Assembly: GCA_019359675.1 (NCBI GenBank)
Contig: JAHHGX010000010.1
Location: forward strand, 1 to 64,000
DNA from: Calothrix sp. FI2-JRJ7
Lineage (GTDB): Bacteria > Cyanobacteriota > Cyanobacteriia > Cyanobacteriales > Nostocaceae
Length of the DNA: 64,000 nucleotides
Reading direction: 5' to 3'
Shown: positions 42,727 to 52,977 of the stretch, one piece after another
How positions within the stretch are numbered: the first letter of the stretch is position 1
How the letters are laid out: every line of letters begins with the position of its first letter
The notes under the pieces: generated by a model
The model's database searches: none
What the model was told of the DNA's origin: nothing
Seen by the model: the letters and a program-made list of their open reading frames with translations, nothing else
Position numbers and translations under genes: made by a program

Positions 42727-43869
42727 TTATTCTCTCAACTGTTCGAGCAGTTGCTTACCCGACTGGTAACGATTACCGGAGCAACCCAAAATATCTTTAA
42801 TGATTTTGGAATCGCTCAAACCCGCTTCAGCACAGGCTTTTACGGCTTTTTTTAGTGCTTCTAAATCTTGGTTCGGGGGCGAATCTTGGAGCTGAAATGC
42901 TTGCTGTGCGGTCGTTTCAGGCGTTACCGATTTTTGATCAACCGGGGGCATGAGTAACCGTTGTGTAACCGATTTCATTTCCCGGTAAGCAGGTAATTTA
43001 CACGGTTCGTCGTCGAGCAAGCAGTGCGAACGGTCGAGTTTTAACCACTCAATTAGGTCATCACGCTTGAGCGATTTTGCGTGTGCAACCGCTTTTTTAC
43101 CTAACCGTAAACGGTAAAAAGCATCAGCTAAATCAGCCTTCCCCTCAATTCCCCAAGCTGCTACACGGTCGTATTGAGAGAGAAGTACTGTAAATCGTCG
43201 AGCTTTGCGACCTCTACGCGCGTGGCGTTCGAGCCATTCCCCCGATGCCTCGACCTTGGAAACTAGCTCTGGGTATTCCTCACAGATAATCACCTTTTCT
43301 GTTCCACTCAATGCAGCTTCACCCTTTTCGTTGCGTAACTGCATCTGGCTTGATAGGTCTTCAAGGTCGGCAAGCATCCCTTGATTAATGCTTTCCCAGT
43401 CCTCACCCTTCCCGATTACCTCTAAACCTGCCCAATCGTCGGGGGTTCCCTCGCATTCGTATACCTTCACCCTTCCACCAACTGTGTAAGCGAGGTACTG
43501 AGCAATGGTGCTTTTACCCGTGCCCATTTCCCCAATTATCATCAGCTGTTTACCCTCAATCGCGGTGATGATATCGGTAATGGGTGTTACTTCCCCAACC
43601 TCGACAACAGAAGCATCTATATATTTAGCTTCTGTTATTCCCATATGGGGGAGTTGTTCGTAAATTTCGAGTAGTCGATATGTACCCTTTTCGGTCTGGT
43701 CAACAACTGCGATAACTACCTTGCAGCTAATACGGACGGTATTAAGCCCGAACAGCCAAACAGAAAAACATACTCTACCAACCGCCCAACCAAAAAACCT
43801 ATCAAAATCTTTCAGGGACGGGAGTTTTAAATCCACCCATTCAATACGACGTAAGCGGTTATTTTCCAT
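42727..43869 (-). CDS. FtsK/HerA-type P-loop ATPase (copy 2)
   Basis: Identical in translation to 27334-28476, with Walker A and B intact. Confidence 0.8.
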   Translation of the reverse strand: MENNRLRRIEWVDLKLPSLKDFDRFFGWAVGRVCFSVWLFGLNTVRISCKVVIAVVDQTEKGTYRLLEIYEQLPHMGITEAKYIDASVVEVGEVTPITDIITAIEGKQLMIIGEMGTGKSTIAQYLAYTVGGRVKVYECEGTPDDWAGLEVIGKGEDWESINQGMLADLEDLSSQMQLRNEKGEAALSGTEKVIICEEYPELVSKVEASGEWLERHARRGRKARRFTVLLSQYDRVAAWGIEGKADLADAFYRLRLGKKAVAHAKSLKRDDLIEWLKLDRSHCLLDDEPCKLPAYREMKSVTQRLLMPPVDQKSVTPETTAQQAFQLQDSPPNQDLEALKKAVKACAEAGLSDSKIIKDILGCSGNRYQSGKQLLEQLRE

Positions 43870-44008
43870 AAATCACCCCGTCACGAAATCCCTTATATTC
43901 GGCGTTACAGGTGTTTAATTTATCCTGTAATTCGCTTTTCCCAATCTGTAGAAATGTAGTAGCAGCAATGGCCGCTACTACTAAATACAAAGTAGTAGCG
44001 TCATTCAT
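43859..44008 (-). CDS. Small membrane peptide overlapping the ATPase (copy 2)
   Basis: Same 49-residue frame and overlaps as 28466-28615. Confidence 0.65.
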   Translation of the reverse strand: MNDATTLYLVVAAIAATTFLQIGKSELQDKLNTCNAEYKGFRDGVIYGK

Positions 44009-44190
44009 TAGCTTTGCTTATCCCTTGCTGTATTCAATATTGTTTCCCGCTGTTCATTGGTAAGCTTGTCCTCTCCGCATGGGATGACTTCCAAATGCGT
44101 ACCAAGTCGATACAGCGCATCGTCTTTAACAGCTTGAGAATCATTAGAATCGTGGATTTGTAGTTGCTTTTCTGTGTATTTATCTGCCAT
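44008..44190 (-). CDS. Small acidic hypothetical protein (copy 2)
   Basis: Identical in translation to 28615-28797. Confidence 0.6.
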   Translation of the reverse strand: MADKYTEKQLQIHDSNDSQAVKDDALYRLGTHLEVIPCGEDKLTNEQRETILNTARDKQS

Positions 44191-44242
44191 ATTTAGGTAA
44201 CTCCCAGTGAGTGAACGAGTAGTCGGCATAGCGCATCAATCA

Positions 44243-44608
44243 TTATGCCGACTTGGAATTTTCGCTATTACTAATAGGTTTGAAGTTGAGGTAATTAACT
44301 CGGTAAACCCGACCTCCACCCGTTAAAAACGGCTTACCGTCAAGCAACCTTGCAGCTTTTGAACAGGTGACTTTAATCATCACGTCGTTACCGTCCTCGA
44401 CTGTTGAAAATAGTTCGTACAAGTCGAGTGCGCTAAATTCCGCAGGCGAACGATTTATAGCTACCTCAATAACACCTTTATTGGTGTCTTTGGCACTACT
44501 GGCTATAGGTAAACCAGGTAGATACCGTGCCTTCTTAGGCTTTTTATCTGGCTTATTACCGTTGCTTACCAAGTCTTTACTGCCATTTAAAGCGGTGGAT
44601 TCAGTCAT
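44243..44608 (-). CDS. Hypothetical protein, 121 residues (copy 2)
   Basis: Identical in translation to 28850-29215. Confidence 0.7.
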   Translation of the reverse strand: MTESTALNGSKDLVSNGNKPDKKPKKARYLPGLPIASSAKDTNKGVIEVAINRSPAEFSALDLYELFSTVEDGNDVMIKVTCSKAARLLDGKPFLTGGGRVYRVNYLNFKPISNSENSKSA

Positions 44609-44785
44609 TTAACTTATTGAATACCTCCTGTGTTAATGGTGTTTACTGAGGTTTTTTTATTTAATCCATTGCTTGCAACGTAGACAATGCAAGGGTTTTA
44701 ACTGTTTTAATGCTTTCAGTGTATAGACTCGCTGCGGGATAAACCACTAGTCAGCGGACATCAGTCCTATACAAATTGTTTCATT

Positions 44786-44887
44786 AATCTTACACACAGT
44801 CTTGTGTAAGATTGAAATTATGATAACATCTTGTGTAAGATTATCAAGTCTTGTTGTGTAAGAAATGTTAAACTTCTTGTGTAAGAT
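44786..44887. promoter_or_regulatory. Operator array for the RHH regulator (copy 2)
   Basis: The same four direct and one inverted TCTTGTGTAAGAT-type sites as at 29393-29494. Confidence 0.75.
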
Positions 44888-45226
44888 ATGGAATCAACTT
44901 TAAATAATGAAGAAAAAGCACGGGAGATACGACGAACCGAAGGAGAGAGTGAATATGTCGCTGACACTTACAGCTATAACTCACCTAGACTTGAAGGCGT
45001 CACAGATGGGATTGAGCCGCTCCGAGCTGATAGAAACGATAGCGAGAGAAAACTCTATACCGAAAAGTCAAAAGCTGTTACTGGGAAAGTCATCGACCAA
45101 CTTATAAGTGAGTGCGTAATCCAGATTGAAGCAAAGAAACAAGAAATAAAGCAGCTTGAATCTAAGTTTTCTCAACTAAAGTCATTACGCAGTGAGCTAG
45201 TAGAAGACGAAAATCAAAGCTTATAA
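44888..45226 (+). CDS. Frame overlapping the RHH gene, coiled-coil C terminus (copy 2)
   Basis: Identical to 29495-29833. The frame relation to the RHH gene is the same, so any frameshift predates the duplication. Confidence 0.45.
   Translation: MESTLNNEEKAREIRRTEGESEYVADTYSYNSPRLEGVTDGIEPLRADRNDSERKLYTEKSKAVTGKVIDQLISECVIQIEAKKQEIKQLESKFSQLKSLRSELVEDENQSL
44907..45107 (+). CDS. Ribbon-helix-helix regulator (copy 2)
   Basis: Identical in translation to 29514-29714. Confidence 0.75.
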   Translation: MKKKHGRYDEPKERVNMSLTLTAITHLDLKASQMGLSRSELIETIARENSIPKSQKLLLGKSSTNL

Positions 45227-45344
45227 CCGCCGGTCAAGAGACGCGGCGGTTTGTTTTATTGCAAAAAAAAACCAAAAAAGCATCTCTAGAGAACGTGAAG
45301 GGAGCAGCTTTAATGGTTTTTGTTTCTTTTAACTTATTTCTATT

Positions 45345-46079
45345 ATGCCAAAAACATCAACAAAACAAAAGAACCTTTGGACTGAACAGCATGAAGTTTT
45401 CTGCTTAGAAAACAAAGTACCCCACGCGGCTCAAAGATTGTGGCAATGGCTACTGTGGGAGGCAAAGCTTACTGAAGAAGTAGAGCCAGACTTGACAGAT
45501 TTTAACGCATGGATAGAAGAGACACGCGGTAAAAAATATGCGAACCAATACCTAAAGAAAATGTTTGAGTTACTGAAGTCTTTAGGGGTAATTGGTGTAC
45601 TAAAAAAATTCTGTTGGAAGATATACCGAGTTGTTATTCGACCTCTCGAATGGGTGCAACCACTTAAGAAAAAAAAGTTACAAAGTGGAAACTCTAGTTA
45701 CAAAACAGAGGCATCAAATGATTGCAATGCGGCGGTCGCCTCTTTGCAGCAGCAGCATTCTGACTTAAAGCTTAATCAAGAGACGTTGGCAGAAAATGAT
45801 ATTAATTTTGATACTAAGGAGACTGAAGTATTGAGCAGGCCTCATTGGGAGATAAGAGCATCTATTGTCTTATTTCAGATTAGACAAGCTAGGAAACATA
45901 TCGAAAATCCTGAAGGGTGGATGAGGGAATGTCTACGTAATAGGTATTGGGAATCACGTCGTAACTACCTAGCAATTGTATTCAAAGCCTCTGGATTAAC
46001 ACCTTATGATGATATTACTGGGGTGTCTCTAGATACAATGTTTGAGGAATTAGACTCATTGCAACAAAAAACCCTCTAA
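45345..46079 (+). CDS. Hypothetical protein, possible replication or DNA-binding role (copy 2)
   Basis: Identical in translation to 29952-30686. Confidence 0.6.
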   Translation: MPKTSTKQKNLWTEQHEVFCLENKVPHAAQRLWQWLLWEAKLTEEVEPDLTDFNAWIEETRGKKYANQYLKKMFELLKSLGVIGVLKKFCWKIYRVVIRPLEWVQPLKKKKLQSGNSSYKTEASNDCNAAVASLQQQHSDLKLNQETLAENDINFDTKETEVLSRPHWEIRASIVLFQIRQARKHIENPEGWMRECLRNRYWESRRNYLAIVFKASGLTPYDDITGVSLDTMFEELDSLQQKTL

Positions 46080-46122
46080 ATATAGAGGGCATTCAACATA
46101 AAACCTTAACTTCGATTGTTAT

Positions 46123-46827
46123 ATGAATAAACCTAAAAGGAAAGTTAAAGCAGGACAGTTTGAGGAGAGTCCTGGACAGATACCTTTGTTTAATGTTTTA
46201 CCCATTCACCCAATAACAACAGTACATGATACCTATTGGGATGAAATAGTTAAATCTGCACCCGAACACCTCGACAATAATGAGGACAGTGCTTTAACGC
46301 AAAACTCTATTCCATCTCAGGAAAGTGTTCGGGTGCAACTTCAAGCTCCACAATCTGCACCCGAACACTATGGGAGTAATGAGGGGGGTGTTTTATTGCA
46401 AAACTCCACTCCATCTCAGGAAAGTGTTCGGGTGCAACTTCAAGCTCCACAATCTGCACCCGAACACTATGGGAGTAATGAGGAGTGGGAGGCGCTACAA
46501 GTAAGCACTCTTTCAGATGAAAGTGTTCGGGTGCAATTTCTACCATCTAAAAATCTCAATCATCAACCACACGGTAAGAAAAAACCAGAATGTAAACAAG
46601 ATACTCATTGGGTCGAGGTTTATTGGGTGAAGCGCGGACAGAAAAAACATTACTACTATCGCTATTGCTGGATGATTGGGCGTAAAACTAATAAACTACA
46701 CCTTGGTTCGGTTTCATCGAACGATGGAAAGATGCGGCGCCGTGAAGTACTGGAATTAATTGATGCAGGTGCATTGCCTACAAAAATAGTGGAGTATGTA
46801 AAGAAGTCCAATAACTCTAGAAATTAA
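46123..46827 (+). CDS. 99-bp-repeat protein (copy 2)
   Basis: Identical to 30730-31434, including the number of repeat units. Repeat number often drifts quickly, so this also points to a very recent duplication. Confidence 0.65.
   Translation: MNKPKRKVKAGQFEESPGQIPLFNVLPIHPITTVHDTYWDEIVKSAPEHLDNNEDSALTQNSIPSQESVRVQLQAPQSAPEHYGSNEGGVLLQNSTPSQESVRVQLQAPQSAPEHYGSNEEWEALQVSTLSDESVRVQFLPSKNLNHQPHGKKKPECKQDTHWVEVYWVKRGQKKHYYYRYCWMIGRKTNKLHLGSVSSNDGKMRRREVLELIDAGALPTKIVEYVKKSNNSRN
46258..46534. repeat. 99-bp tandem units with paired 12-bp inverted motifs (copy 2)
   Basis: Same three inverted pairs and 99-bp spacing as at 30865-31141. Confidence 0.85.
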
Positions 46828-46886
46828 TAAATAAGCCGACTACGTGGGGAAGTCGGCTTTTTTGACTTCATATCCTATGCTGATGA

Positions 46887-47423
46887 TTATGCTGCTTTGT
46901 CAGCAATATTAGGAGTTTTACCGCACAATCCAAGCACTATTGCATTGGCCATATGTTCGGCTTCGTATAGTGCAATATCTCGCATCGAATCTATAAAACA
47001 ACCCTCAACTAACACTGCTGGCATCGACGTACTACGAACTACGTAAAGATGTGAACCATCTTTTACACCTCGGTTGATAAAACCTAATGCGCTAATTTCA
47101 TTCACAATTTTTTGAGCAAGTCTACGACCGGGCAAGCTCATTGCAAATACTTCTGTACCATTAGCTCTACCGTTTGCGGCATTGAAATGTAGGGATACAT
47201 ATATATTAGCTTTGGCGTCGTCGGCCGCGTCGCATCGTTGTTGTAGGGAGTTGGTAATCCCAGCACAATTCTTGGGTCTAACCTCTATAACCTCATGTCC
47301 CAATAATTTCAACTTTTGAATAACTAAGGCGCCTGTTTCGTTAATCAAGTCTTCCTCGTCTCTAATGCCAGAGGCGCCTCTATCTCTACCTACACCATGT
47401 CCTAGGTCAATTGCGTATTTCAT
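46887..47423 (-). CDS. N-acetylmuramoyl-L-alanine amidase (copy 2)
   Basis: Identical in translation to 31494-32030; the active-site residues are intact. Confidence 0.9.
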   Translation of the reverse strand: MKYAIDLGHGVGRDRGASGIRDEEDLINETGALVIQKLKLLGHEVIEVRPKNCAGITNSLQQRCDAADDAKANIYVSLHFNAANGRANGTEVFAMSLPGRRLAQKIVNEISALGFINRGVKDGSHLYVVRSTSMPAVLVEGCFIDSMRDIALYEAEHMANAIVLGLCGKTPNIADKAA

Positions 47424-47436
47424 CTTTATCAATTCC

Positions 47437-48021
47437 TTAAATTAAAGCTATAGCGTTAGTGATTCTACTGGCTTCGATTTCCACGTATCCGTTCAGTGCT
47501 TTTAAATCTTGATGCCCGGTTATTTTTTGCAGTGTGTAAAGGTCAACTCCCTTGCTATGGAGTTTAGTAATGAACGAGCGCCTGGTGCTATGGGTAGATA
47601 TCCCCTTGTCACCAAGTCCCGCGCGTTCGGTAGCGGTTCGCAGTATTTTATCTGCAAGCCTCAAGTTGATATGAGCTTCCGGGTTTTGAGCGGGAAATAA
47701 ATAGCCGCTACTACTCACAGTTTTGTATTGCCTCAGTATTTCTTTTAGCGTTGGGTGAGTAGGAACCTGACGTGTTTTGCGTTTACCGTCGGGTGATGCC
47801 TTACGGGTTACAGCCCTAAAAGTAATAATTTCGAGCGGTTTACCGTCGGGCTGATAAATATCTTCAAACTTTAGTTGAACCAATGCACCCCACCTTTCAC
47901 CCGTGAACCAGGCCAAATCTAAAAGTAATTGGTACTTTTTATTTTTGATTTGAGAACGAATTTTAAAATACTCACCATCGGATAGAATCGCGGCTTGTCC
48001 ATTGCGGTTATTCTTTGGCAT
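47437..48021 (-). CDS. Compact tyrosine recombinase (copy 2)
   Basis: Identical in translation to 32044-32628; R, HxxR, H and Y are intact. Confidence 0.85.
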   Translation of the reverse strand: MPKNNRNGQAAILSDGEYFKIRSQIKNKKYQLLLDLAWFTGERWGALVQLKFEDIYQPDGKPLEIITFRAVTRKASPDGKRKTRQVPTHPTLKEILRQYKTVSSSGYLFPAQNPEAHINLRLADKILRTATERAGLGDKGISTHSTRRSFITKLHSKGVDLYTLQKITGHQDLKALNGYVEIEASRITNAIALI

Positions 48022-48202
48022 AAGGATTATTCATTGCAGTCCGGTTTAACCTCTGCGAAAGGTTATTCCGGTATCTTTTTTTTTGAGCTAATAAGCGTAA
48101 TCGCTGTATTCTATATTTAGCAATACTTTCACTGCATCCGTAAAGTACCGGATTTACATAAAAGCGGCAGTTTACGCAATCTTTAATATTCTCTAAATTC
48201 AA
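48008..48202 (-). CDS. Small basic CxxC protein (copy 2)
   Basis: Identical in translation to 32615-32809. Confidence 0.6.
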   Translation of the reverse strand: MNLENIKDCVNCRFYVNPVLYGCSESIAKYRIQRLRLLAQKKRYRNNLSQRLNRTAMNNPYAKE

Positions 48203-48232
48203 AGAGTAATTATTAAATTAACCTTGACTCAA

Positions 48233-48556
48233 ATGGCAGAACCTACACTTACCCAAGTCTTTGGAACCAACGCAACCCAAGATGCTACTACTATTACTAT
48301 TTATAAGGCTGATTTAACTGGACTAACTGCTACCGCGAACAACTCAGCAGAATCGATACTAGCTGCAATTGATTTAAAAGCTTCGAGCTATTTAACTCAG
48401 ACTAATCAAGACTTGAACCCTGACCAAAGTATTGTAATTGAGCAAGGTACTGGCAGCATAACAACACGAAACAATTTAAATTACCGCGAATACAATCTGA
48501 CAATTACGTTGAGTAAATTAGATACTCAGTCAGCAATCGACCCTAATGACTTTTAA
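48233..48556 (+). CDS. Small structural-like protein, paralogue 1 (copy 2)
   Basis: Identical in translation to 32840-33163. Confidence 0.6.
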   Translation: MAEPTLTQVFGTNATQDATTITIYKADLTGLTATANNSAESILAAIDLKASSYLTQTNQDLNPDQSIVIEQGTGSITTRNNLNYREYNLTITLSKLDTQSAIDPNDF

Positions 48557-48558
48557 TT

Positions 48559-48888
48559 ATGCAGCTAACCTTACAAGAATTATTTGGTGAGGGAAGCTAC
48601 CAGGATATTAATAAGGTAGTGATAAATAAAAACTCATTGCCTTTATTGATTCCTAATAGCAATAACTCAGCACAGGCATTATTTGCCGCATTGCTTGAAA
48701 AAGCACGAGTTAATTATCATGCTCAATTGTCAACTGGTACTACTACATTAACCATCGACGGTTACGAGCCTATTGAGTACGATGCTTCTGTCAATTATGA
48801 CTTTTTGAACGTTTATTACTCTAGAAACCAGATAAATACTGATACTTTTAACTTTATATACAAAGTAGTTATTAGAGAGCTAATTTAA
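48559..48888 (+). CDS. Small structural-like protein, paralogue 2 (copy 2)
   Basis: Identical in translation to 33166-33495. Confidence 0.6.
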   Translation: MQLTLQELFGEGSYQDINKVVINKNSLPLLIPNSNNSAQALFAALLEKARVNYHAQLSTGTTTLTIDGYEPIEYDASVNYDFLNVYYSRNQINTDTFNFIYKVVIRELI

Positions 48889-49559
48889 TGGAAGTTAGAT
48901 TATTAACAGAGGCTACCTCCGCAGAAGATACAGATTGGATTTACTTGCAAAAAATAAATGGATTACCTCGCAAGATTAAAAAATCTAATTTAGTTCCACC
49001 AGTCCAACCGCAAAGTACAGCGATTTTAACTAGTGCAACAATTCCATCAAATCCACAGCAAGGAACTAGATGGAATGAGTTGGACAGTAATAGTAATATC
49101 CTTGAAACTTGGAATTACATAAACAATCGCTGGGTATCTGATGAAAAGAAATTTATATTAGATAGTGTCACAAATTTAGGTAACGGAGCTTTTCATGTTA
49201 TACCACTCAAGTTAAATCATCGATATTTAATTAATAAAATTGATGTTGCTATTTTTTCTAATGGAAGTTTCAATTCTAATGATTTTTGGAGTCTTTTTAT
49301 AGAGCATCAGAGAAATAATAGCTCTGTTGTTACTTCTGTCTTAAACAGGGTTTATAACAGCAATATTAGCAGCTTTAAATACTCTTATACTTATCCACTC
49401 AATCTAGAAATCAATCCAACAAATACTACTAGTTTAAATTTCAATGATGGTACCAATAGTAGTCAAGTACTGAACGTTCGATTTTCAAGAACGGCAGGGG
49501 TACAGAATACAGGTATTGCTTATTGTGTTGAAATTTTTTACAGGCTGATTAGATTATGA
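48888..49559 (+). CDS. Putative fibre or surface protein (copy 2)
   Basis: Identical in translation to 33495-34166. Confidence 0.5.
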   Translation: MEVRLLTEATSAEDTDWIYLQKINGLPRKIKKSNLVPPVQPQSTAILTSATIPSNPQQGTRWNELDSNSNILETWNYINNRWVSDEKKFILDSVTNLGNGAFHVIPLKLNHRYLINKIDVAIFSNGSFNSNDFWSLFIEHQRNNSSVVTSVLNRVYNSNISSFKYSYTYPLNLEINPTNTTSLNFNDGTNSSQVLNVRFSRTAGVQNTGIAYCVEIFYRLIRL

Positions 49560-50188
49560 ATGTTTACTGTGACGGTAGCGCGGCGGCTGAAATTTTATTT
49601 TCACTCACTGGAGGTAGAGAAGGGAGGTTGATATCTTACGCGCCTCCGGTTGTTATCGACTACGGGCAAGACGGATACATATTGAGTATCTCAGAATTTT
49701 TTAATCCAGATGGTAATCCAATAATTACAACTTTAGCAACGCTTTTTATCAAAGCTAATGAAAAAAGCAATGGAGGGTATGATTTTTTTGGCACTGAGGG
49801 AATATATAGTACTTGGTATGATTCAGAAATAGAGCTAGTACAAGTAGGAATTGCCTTTAAACGTCAATTTACGATGTTTAAAAAATACTATCTATTGAGC
49901 GATGGTAGTTTTGTTAAATCTGAATTGTTTTATCAATCAGCATTGGTAGAAGATTTTCAGATAACAACTTCGTTTAAAAGAAATAATTTATTGTTAATTA
50001 CTGACAATGAGGGTGTTCTTTATGCTTACGAATACCCTGAAGGATTCACTCCTGCATGGCAAGTTAATTGTATTGGATGTAACGAGGGTGAATGTGCTGG
50101 CAGCGATGGTAAAGGGGGTGTAACTTGTATGGATTGTGTGCAGATGGATAGAGATATACAGCAGATTAAAAAAACCCTAAGCAATTAA
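49556..50188 (+). CDS. Hypothetical beta-rich protein with C-terminal Cys cluster (copy 2)
   Basis: Identical in translation to 34163-34795. Confidence 0.6.
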   Translation: MNVYCDGSAAAEILFSLTGGREGRLISYAPPVVIDYGQDGYILSISEFFNPDGNPIITTLATLFIKANEKSNGGYDFFGTEGIYSTWYDSEIELVQVGIAFKRQFTMFKKYYLLSDGSFVKSELFYQSALVEDFQITTSFKRNNLLLITDNEGVLYAYEYPEGFTPAWQVNCIGCNEGECAGSDGKGGVTCMDCVQMDRDIQQIKKTLSN

Positions 50189-50196
50189 AGTTAAAT

Positions 50197-50439
50197 ATGG
50201 CTGTACCAGATAACGATGTAAAAAAGCTTTACCAGCAGATTAACGAGCTTAAAGCGATAGTTAGTAAATATGAAGGTAGGTTAGAAGCAGTTGAAAAGTA
50301 TATTGTTAAATTGAATGAATATGGGAAAAAGCGTGACAAACAGCTTGGTAATTACATGAGGAATCAATCAGTTTTTTTTAATGAATTATTTGATAGCGTC
50401 GAAACAGTACTTAGTATAGTAAAAGGGTTTTTACCATGA
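50197..50439 (+). CDS. Small coiled-coil protein (copy 2)
   Basis: Identical in translation to 34804-35046. Confidence 0.65.
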   Translation: MAVPDNDVKKLYQQINELKAIVSKYEGRLEAVEKYIVKLNEYGKKRDKQLGNYMRNQSVFFNELFDSVETVLSIVKGFLP

Positions 50440-52973
50440 AATACGCTATACCAGACCCTTGGGTAAGTGATACTAACCCTTTTGATTTTGACATTGAAGG
50501 AGAGGGTAGGAGAAGACAAGCTAACGCAAGAGGATTAAACAAAGTAAAGCCCAATGCAGCCCAAAAAGCAGCGACTAGGAGAGAGATTGCTAAGTGGCGG
50601 GAAGCTGCTAAATTAAGTAGGGAGTTTAACAAATTCAAAAAAGATTATGGCAAGGCACAGCACGAAATTAAAAAGTTTCAAAGGTCTACTACGCAAACAG
50701 TGACTAGGGTACAAAAAGTACTTAAACCAATACAAGATACTATTAAAAAAGTACCAGCATTAGAAAAAGCAGGTAAGGAAGCTACTAGAGTAATTGATGC
50801 GATTAAAAAGAGTCAGTTTGCTAAAGTTAGCAAAGCTTTTGGCTCTAAGATGGCCGGATTGTCAGGCGCCGCTAGTTTAGCTTTTGGCTTGGCTGGTGTA
50901 GGTCTAGGGTTAGCTAACCTAAAGCTAAACGAGATAACCGACGAAACACAGCAAAACCAACTTGATTTGTATGGTAGAGAAATAGGTAAACAATTACAAA
51001 TACTTATTAAAAACACTCTAACTATCCGAAATCTAGAAAAGCGTACTGCTGCTAATGATGCTGCCATTGACGTAATGAGTGCCGCTATAGGTGAAAAAAC
51101 TCGTTATATTGATAGGGTTATTAATGAGTTTCAAATTAAAGTAGAAGGTCAAAAAACTATTAATGATAAACAAGGTGAGTTGATAGTCAACCTTGTAAAA
51201 ACGGTTTTTACAGATATTGCGCCGACCGTTAGTCAACAGAAAACAGAGGTTAAAAATTTACAAGCTCAAGTTAAAGCGTTAGGTGGTAGTCGCCAACCAA
51301 ATCAACAGAATAATCAGTCTCAGATTAATCAGTTAAATACTAAGGTCAACAATGTAGAAAAAAAAGTTGAGCAAAATGTTAAAGATATTGAGCAACTAAA
51401 GAAAGTTCCTAACTTACCAGGTAATATACTTCAAAAAGTGCAAGACGCTGTAAGTACTGCTAGCAACGCTTTAGGTAAAGCTAGTAAGCTTGAAAAGGAG
51501 ATACCAGGGATTATAACTAAATTAGTTGACGGTAAGGTTACAGAAGTAGTGCAAGCTACTAACAAAGTGCTTAAAGATGAACTTGGTATTGAAATTACTA
51601 AAAAGGTTGACAAGGATAATTTAGTAACTGAAATCAAGCAACGTAATGGTGAGGTTATCAGGGTATTAGAACCAGCGATTAAAGAGGCGACTAAGCAGAT
51701 TGTTGACCAGAAAGTAAAACCTCTAGAGGTAGTGAGTGAAAACGTAAGTGCAGCAGTTGGTAATATTTTAGAAATTGTTGGCGGTCATGGTAAAAAAATC
51801 AATGACCATACTAAAAGGATAGATAGAGAGGAAATCGACAACAATAAACAAGCTATTGATATTGAGATACTTAAACAGAAAAATAGAGAGCTTGATAAAA
51901 AAATAAGGGAACAAGAAAAGGTGAACCAAGAGGGTAATAAAAAGTTAGACGATTTATTAAAATGGTCGCTAGGAATACCTCCAGCACTGGCATTAATACC
52001 CCGCAAAACGGCTGACTTGGTTAATCCCAATATTCCATCCAAAAACGATATTAAAAATATAGTGAAGGATAATACACCGCAGTCTAGCTGTAGGTTTACA
52101 GAGGTACCCATATATGATGCAGCGAACCGCGTCAATACGCATACAAGCGCGCTTGACGTGGTGCAAACAGGGCTGATAACAGCCAATACCGCAATATCAA
52201 ATACTATTAATGACAAATTAGGTGCGGCGATTCCAGGCGGTGGGATTGGAGGCTCTATAAAGCGAATATTTGAAAACTCTGTTGTTGACAGAGCAATTAA
52301 TATTTACGCGCTGATTTTATCCTTTCATAATGCGGCTATGCTTTCTAATTCTTTATTTCAAAGTATCCTTAGTGCTGGTGATTTAATTCTTCAAGCATTA
52401 GGCTTTAAAGTCAAGGATGCGGAAGGAAATGAAACAGATTTGAACCAAGCAGCACGGATACTTTGGCAACAATTTTTAACTAGTATATTTGGTGCCGAGA
52501 CTGTTAAGCAAATTAACGAGAATTGGGCACGTTGGAATCGTATATATCAAAGTGCAGCCAATTTACTAAGTCTTACACAGTCGATGTTTGACAGTTTAAG
52601 GAGTGTTTTGGAAGTTACTTCAAAATACACAGGACAAATCGGCAACGCACTTAAATCTGCGGGTGTCGTATTCGACAATTCCTATGATTGGATGAGCGAG
52701 AAGTTATCAAGCGCGCGCGGACGATTAGGTGCTTTCCAAAGATTTTCTGAAGGTTTAGAAAGTGCTGAGAACATTACATCTAATGTCGCCTCTGTCGCTG
52801 GCTCAGTTGTATCGGTACAGTCCGAATTAAATGAGTTTAAACAAGAGCAAGATAATTTTACTAAAGCAGTTACAAACCAGAAAGACGAAAAAGATAAATC
52901 AGAAAAAGCTAGTACTGAGGCTAGTAAATCACCATCTATATCAATAGTTCAGGAACGCAACCCAAGTAGTTAA
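50436..52973 (+). CDS. Large coiled-coil membrane-associated protein (copy 2)
   Basis: Identical in translation over all 845 residues to 35043-37580. Confidence 0.65.
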   Translation: MKYAIPDPWVSDTNPFDFDIEGEGRRRQANARGLNKVKPNAAQKAATRREIAKWREAAKLSREFNKFKKDYGKAQHEIKKFQRSTTQTVTRVQKVLKPIQDTIKKVPALEKAGKEATRVIDAIKKSQFAKVSKAFGSKMAGLSGAASLAFGLAGVGLGLANLKLNEITDETQQNQLDLYGREIGKQLQILIKNTLTIRNLEKRTAANDAAIDVMSAAIGEKTRYIDRVINEFQIKVEGQKTINDKQGELIVNLVKTVFTDIAPTVSQQKTEVKNLQAQVKALGGSRQPNQQNNQSQINQLNTKVNNVEKKVEQNVKDIEQLKKVPNLPGNILQKVQDAVSTASNALGKASKLEKEIPGIITKLVDGKVTEVVQATNKVLKDELGIEITKKVDKDNLVTEIKQRNGEVIRVLEPAIKEATKQIVDQKVKPLEVVSENVSAAVGNILEIVGGHGKKINDHTKRIDREEIDNNKQAIDIEILKQKNRELDKKIREQEKVNQEGNKKLDDLLKWSLGIPPALALIPRKTADLVNPNIPSKNDIKNIVKDNTPQSSCRFTEVPIYDAANRVNTHTSALDVVQTGLITANTAISNTINDKLGAAIPGGGIGGSIKRIFENSVVDRAINIYALILSFHNAAMLSNSLFQSILSAGDLILQALGFKVKDAEGNETDLNQAARILWQQFLTSIFGAETVKQINENWARWNRIYQSAANLLSLTQSMFDSLRSVLEVTSKYTGQIGNALKSAGVVFDNSYDWMSEKLSSARGRLGAFQRFSEGLESAENITSNVASVAGSVVSVQSELNEFKQEQDNFTKAVTNQKDEKDKSEKASTEASKSPSISIVQERNPSS

Positions 52974-52977
52974 ATAT